This document shows positions 5,170 to 6,535 of a DNA stretch of 6,535 nucleotides, in pieces (position 1 is the first letter of the stretch; the number at the start of each line of letters is the position of its first letter). A program made the position numbers and the translations under genes. A model generated the notes under the pieces. It was not told the origin of the DNA, searched no databases, and saw nothing but the letters and a program-made list of their open reading frames with translations. The stretch is taken from assembly GCA_012518765.1 (NCBI GenBank), contig JAAYRN010000081.1:1-6535 (forward strand). Reading direction: 5' to 3'. This stretch comes from Bacteroidales bacterium (GTDB lineage Bacteria; Bacteroidota; Bacteroidia; Bacteroidales; WCHB1-69).

Positions 5170-5619
5170 ATGGCTAAAATTAGAGTTACAAAAATTTTTC
5201 ATTTTGAAATGGCACACGCCCTTATCGACTATAAAGGTTTGTGTAAGAATATACATGGACATTCGTATCAATTAGAAGTTTGTGTAAGTGGAAACATTAA
5301 CCAACACACCAATCCTGCACAAAAAGGCATGGTAATGGATTTTTCAGATTTAAAAAACATAGTCGAAAAACACATTATCAAACGCTACGACCATGCATTG
5401 ATTTTAAACAAAAAAACCGACCCCGAGTTACTCAAACTTTTAAAAACCAATTATAAAAACATTATTGTTGTGGACTATCAGCCCACAAGCGAGCAGCTTT
5501 TGGTGGAATTTGCTAAAGAATTAAAATTACACTTACCTGCATACGTTAAATTACATCACATACAGCTTTCCGAGACACAAAGCTCATTTGCAACTTGGTA
5601 TGCCGAAGACAATGAATGA
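5170..5619 (+). CDS. queD: 6-carboxy-5,6,7,8-tetrahydropterin synthase (QueD / PTPS family)
   Basis: A 149-residue protein of the 6-pyruvoyl-tetrahydropterin synthase fold. QueD converts dihydroneopterin triphosphate to 6-carboxytetrahydropterin, the second step towards preQ0 and queuosine in tRNA. The zinc ligands are His16 (in MAHAL) and His29 and His31 (in HGHSY). The catalytic Cys25 lies three residues before HGH, the CxxxHGH spacing of QueD rather than the CxxxxHGH of PTPS-II or the Glu of PTPS-III. The YDHALIL segment (73-79) supplies the Asp74/His75 pair, and SETQSSFATW (134-143) supplies the substrate-binding Glu135. GMVMDFSDLK (53-62) is also conserved. No other queuosine gene is in the window, so the pathway cannot be confirmed locally. 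It may be expressed from the der operon. Its stop lies 6 bases from that of the convergent gene. Confidence 0.92.
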   Translation: MAKIRVTKIFHFEMAHALIDYKGLCKNIHGHSYQLEVCVSGNINQHTNPAQKGMVMDFSDLKNIVEKHIIKRYDHALILNKKTDPELLKLLKTNYKNIIVVDYQPTSEQLLVEFAKELKLHLPAYVKLHHIQLSETQSSFATWYAEDNE

Positions 5620-5626
5620 AACATTC
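5614..5626. terminator. Small hairpin at the convergent gene junction
   Basis: GAATG (5614-5618) and CATTC (5622-5626) are perfect reverse complements around an AAA loop. The dyad covers the queD stop codon and reaches the last base of the facing stop codon. A symmetrical hairpin could serve both directions, but the 5-bp stem is short and neither side has a clear T-run. Confidence 0.25.
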
Positions 5627-6535
5627 TATCTATACGCTAACTTATTGATGAAAAGAATATTTCTGCGACGAGCTGTTTTTTTACTTCCCCTACTCCCAGC
5701 TACGACTTGATACCCGTAATAAATAAAGTTATTATCGTACCAATGTTTTAAATGGGTAGTATATTGTGTTACAATACGATCTGTGGGAGATAACATTTCG
5801 ATAGGCATATTTTCTGTAGGCTGTACAATATTTCTGCCATTGAGGATTGTTGTAATTATTTCAGCACCAACACCATAATACAATAACACATCGTTGTTGT
5901 CATCTACATAAGCATGTAAAACATTTCGTGTACTTTTTACCAATAAATTACTATATTGCAACTGTGAGTTCCAAATCAATTCACCTGTATTGCTGAAAGT
6001 CAACACATAAGCCAATTGATAACGATAACCAGCGAACACAGAAGTTGGAGCAGTTGTATAACCATACATTCCGTAATTAGCTGCATATTCTTGTCTATAT
6101 TCAGGATAAAACACCTCTCCTACAAATACATTAATGCTATCATTTTTTGTTATTTCATTCAATACCAATTGCAAATTCAGTGATGTTTCTTTTTTTGCAG
6201 AGCCTGATACTTTTTGTTTGTCAAACTGACTACTCAACAGTAAAAAGTTGTAAAACTGTGGTTCTTCGGCAATCCCATTTTTAATAAGTACCGAGAAAAC
6301 ACCCGTATTGATAACTTCTCCGTATCGCATTTTATGAGATTCACTTTCATTTATATACGTACCTATTATCAATTGTTTATTTTTATTGATATGTGTCATT
6401 CGATAATGATTTATTCTATAATTTTTATCGAAAGACAGTTCTATGTTTTCCATTTGTTTTCCTTGCCTATCAAGCTGTGTCAACAATATGACATGTTCTG
6501 TTTTGGATGTATATTTTATGGATGCTATCCACAAG
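5626..6535 (-). CDS. Hypothetical protein, C-terminal part (5' end beyond window)
   Basis: The reading frame is open to the window edge, so these 302 residues are the C-terminal part of a longer protein. The edge codon is TTG, with no sign that it is a real start. I do not recognise the family. The visible part is rich in Tyr, Asn, Thr and Ile, with short predicted beta strands and no transmembrane helix. Landmarks are INVFVGEVFYPEYRQEY (about 134-150), GYRYQLAYVLTF (169-180) and STGELIWN-like SNTGELIWN (181-189). That last motif, and the similar LDRQGKQ (21-27), resemble strand-turn-strand units of beta-propellers. The composition suits an exported Bacteroidota protein, but any signal peptide lies outside the window. 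The C-terminus is basic (KKTARRR) and lacks an obvious secretion-system sorting domain. It converges with queD and is not part of that operon. Function unknown. Confidence 0.75.
   Translation of the reverse strand, partial: LWIASIKYTSKTEHVILLTQLDRQGKQMENIELSFDKNYRINHYRMTHINKNKQLIIGTYINESESHKMRYGEVINTGVFSVLIKNGIAEEPQFYNFLLLSSQFDKQKVSGSAKKETSLNLQLVLNEITKNDSINVFVGEVFYPEYRQEYAANYGMYGYTTAPTSVFAGYRYQLAYVLTFSNTGELIWNSQLQYSNLLVKSTRNVLHAYVDDNNDVLLYYGVGAEIITTILNGRNIVQPTENMPIEMLSPTDRIVTQYTTHLKHWYDNNFIYYGYQVVAGSRGSKKTARRRNILFINKLAYR

Noticed and set aside
6532..6534. TTG as the start codon of the last minus-strand gene
   Set aside because: It is simply the first complete codon at the window edge. The frame remains open, so the gene most likely continues outside.

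Overview
The window looks like chromosomal DNA from a member of the Bacteroidota. It is AT-rich, and its genes have no Shine-Dalgarno sequences but AT-rich start regions. Three intergenic regions carry the Bacteroidota -7 promoter element TAnnTTTG. The proteins agree: a Rho with a long charged extension and a Bacteroidetes-type ATPase core, a Der GTPase of the same lineage, a GldH-like lipoprotein and a QueD-type 6-pyruvoyl-tetrahydropterin synthase homologue. I cannot place it reliably below phylum; Bacteroidales or a relative is a guess.

Layout from left to right. At 27-797 (minus) is a complete patatin-like phospholipase. A 131-base divergent gap separates it from a small three-helix DUF1294 membrane protein (929-1210, plus). 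The stretch 1211-1573 holds no credible gene. It is rich in signals instead: a promoter -7 box, a near-perfect 31-base hairpin at the predicted transcript 5' end, a repeated TGCATG-containing 15-mer, and an 8-bp dyad just before rho. I read it as the promoter and roughly 235-base leader of rho. Rho (1574-3169) is followed by a hairpin directly after its stop and by a promoter box for der (3300-4607). A GldH-like lipoprotein (4619-5095) lies 11 bases after der, probably in the same transcript, followed after 74 bases by queD (5170-5619). The last gene, on the minus strand (5626 to the window edge), converges on queD with only 6 bases between the stop codons. It is the C-terminal 302 residues of a protein I do not recognise.

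Most genes are housekeeping: transcription termination (Rho), 50S ribosome maturation (Der) and queuosine/deazapurine precursor synthesis (QueD). I see no mobile element, CRISPR array, tRNA, rRNA or defence system, and no clear undescribed multi-gene system. The most notable points are the architecture of Rho (the usual N-terminal Rho_N helical domain appears absent, and the protein begins directly with a low-complexity charged region of about 150 residues) and the structured non-coding leader in front of it, which could be a regulatory RNA or operator region controlling rho.
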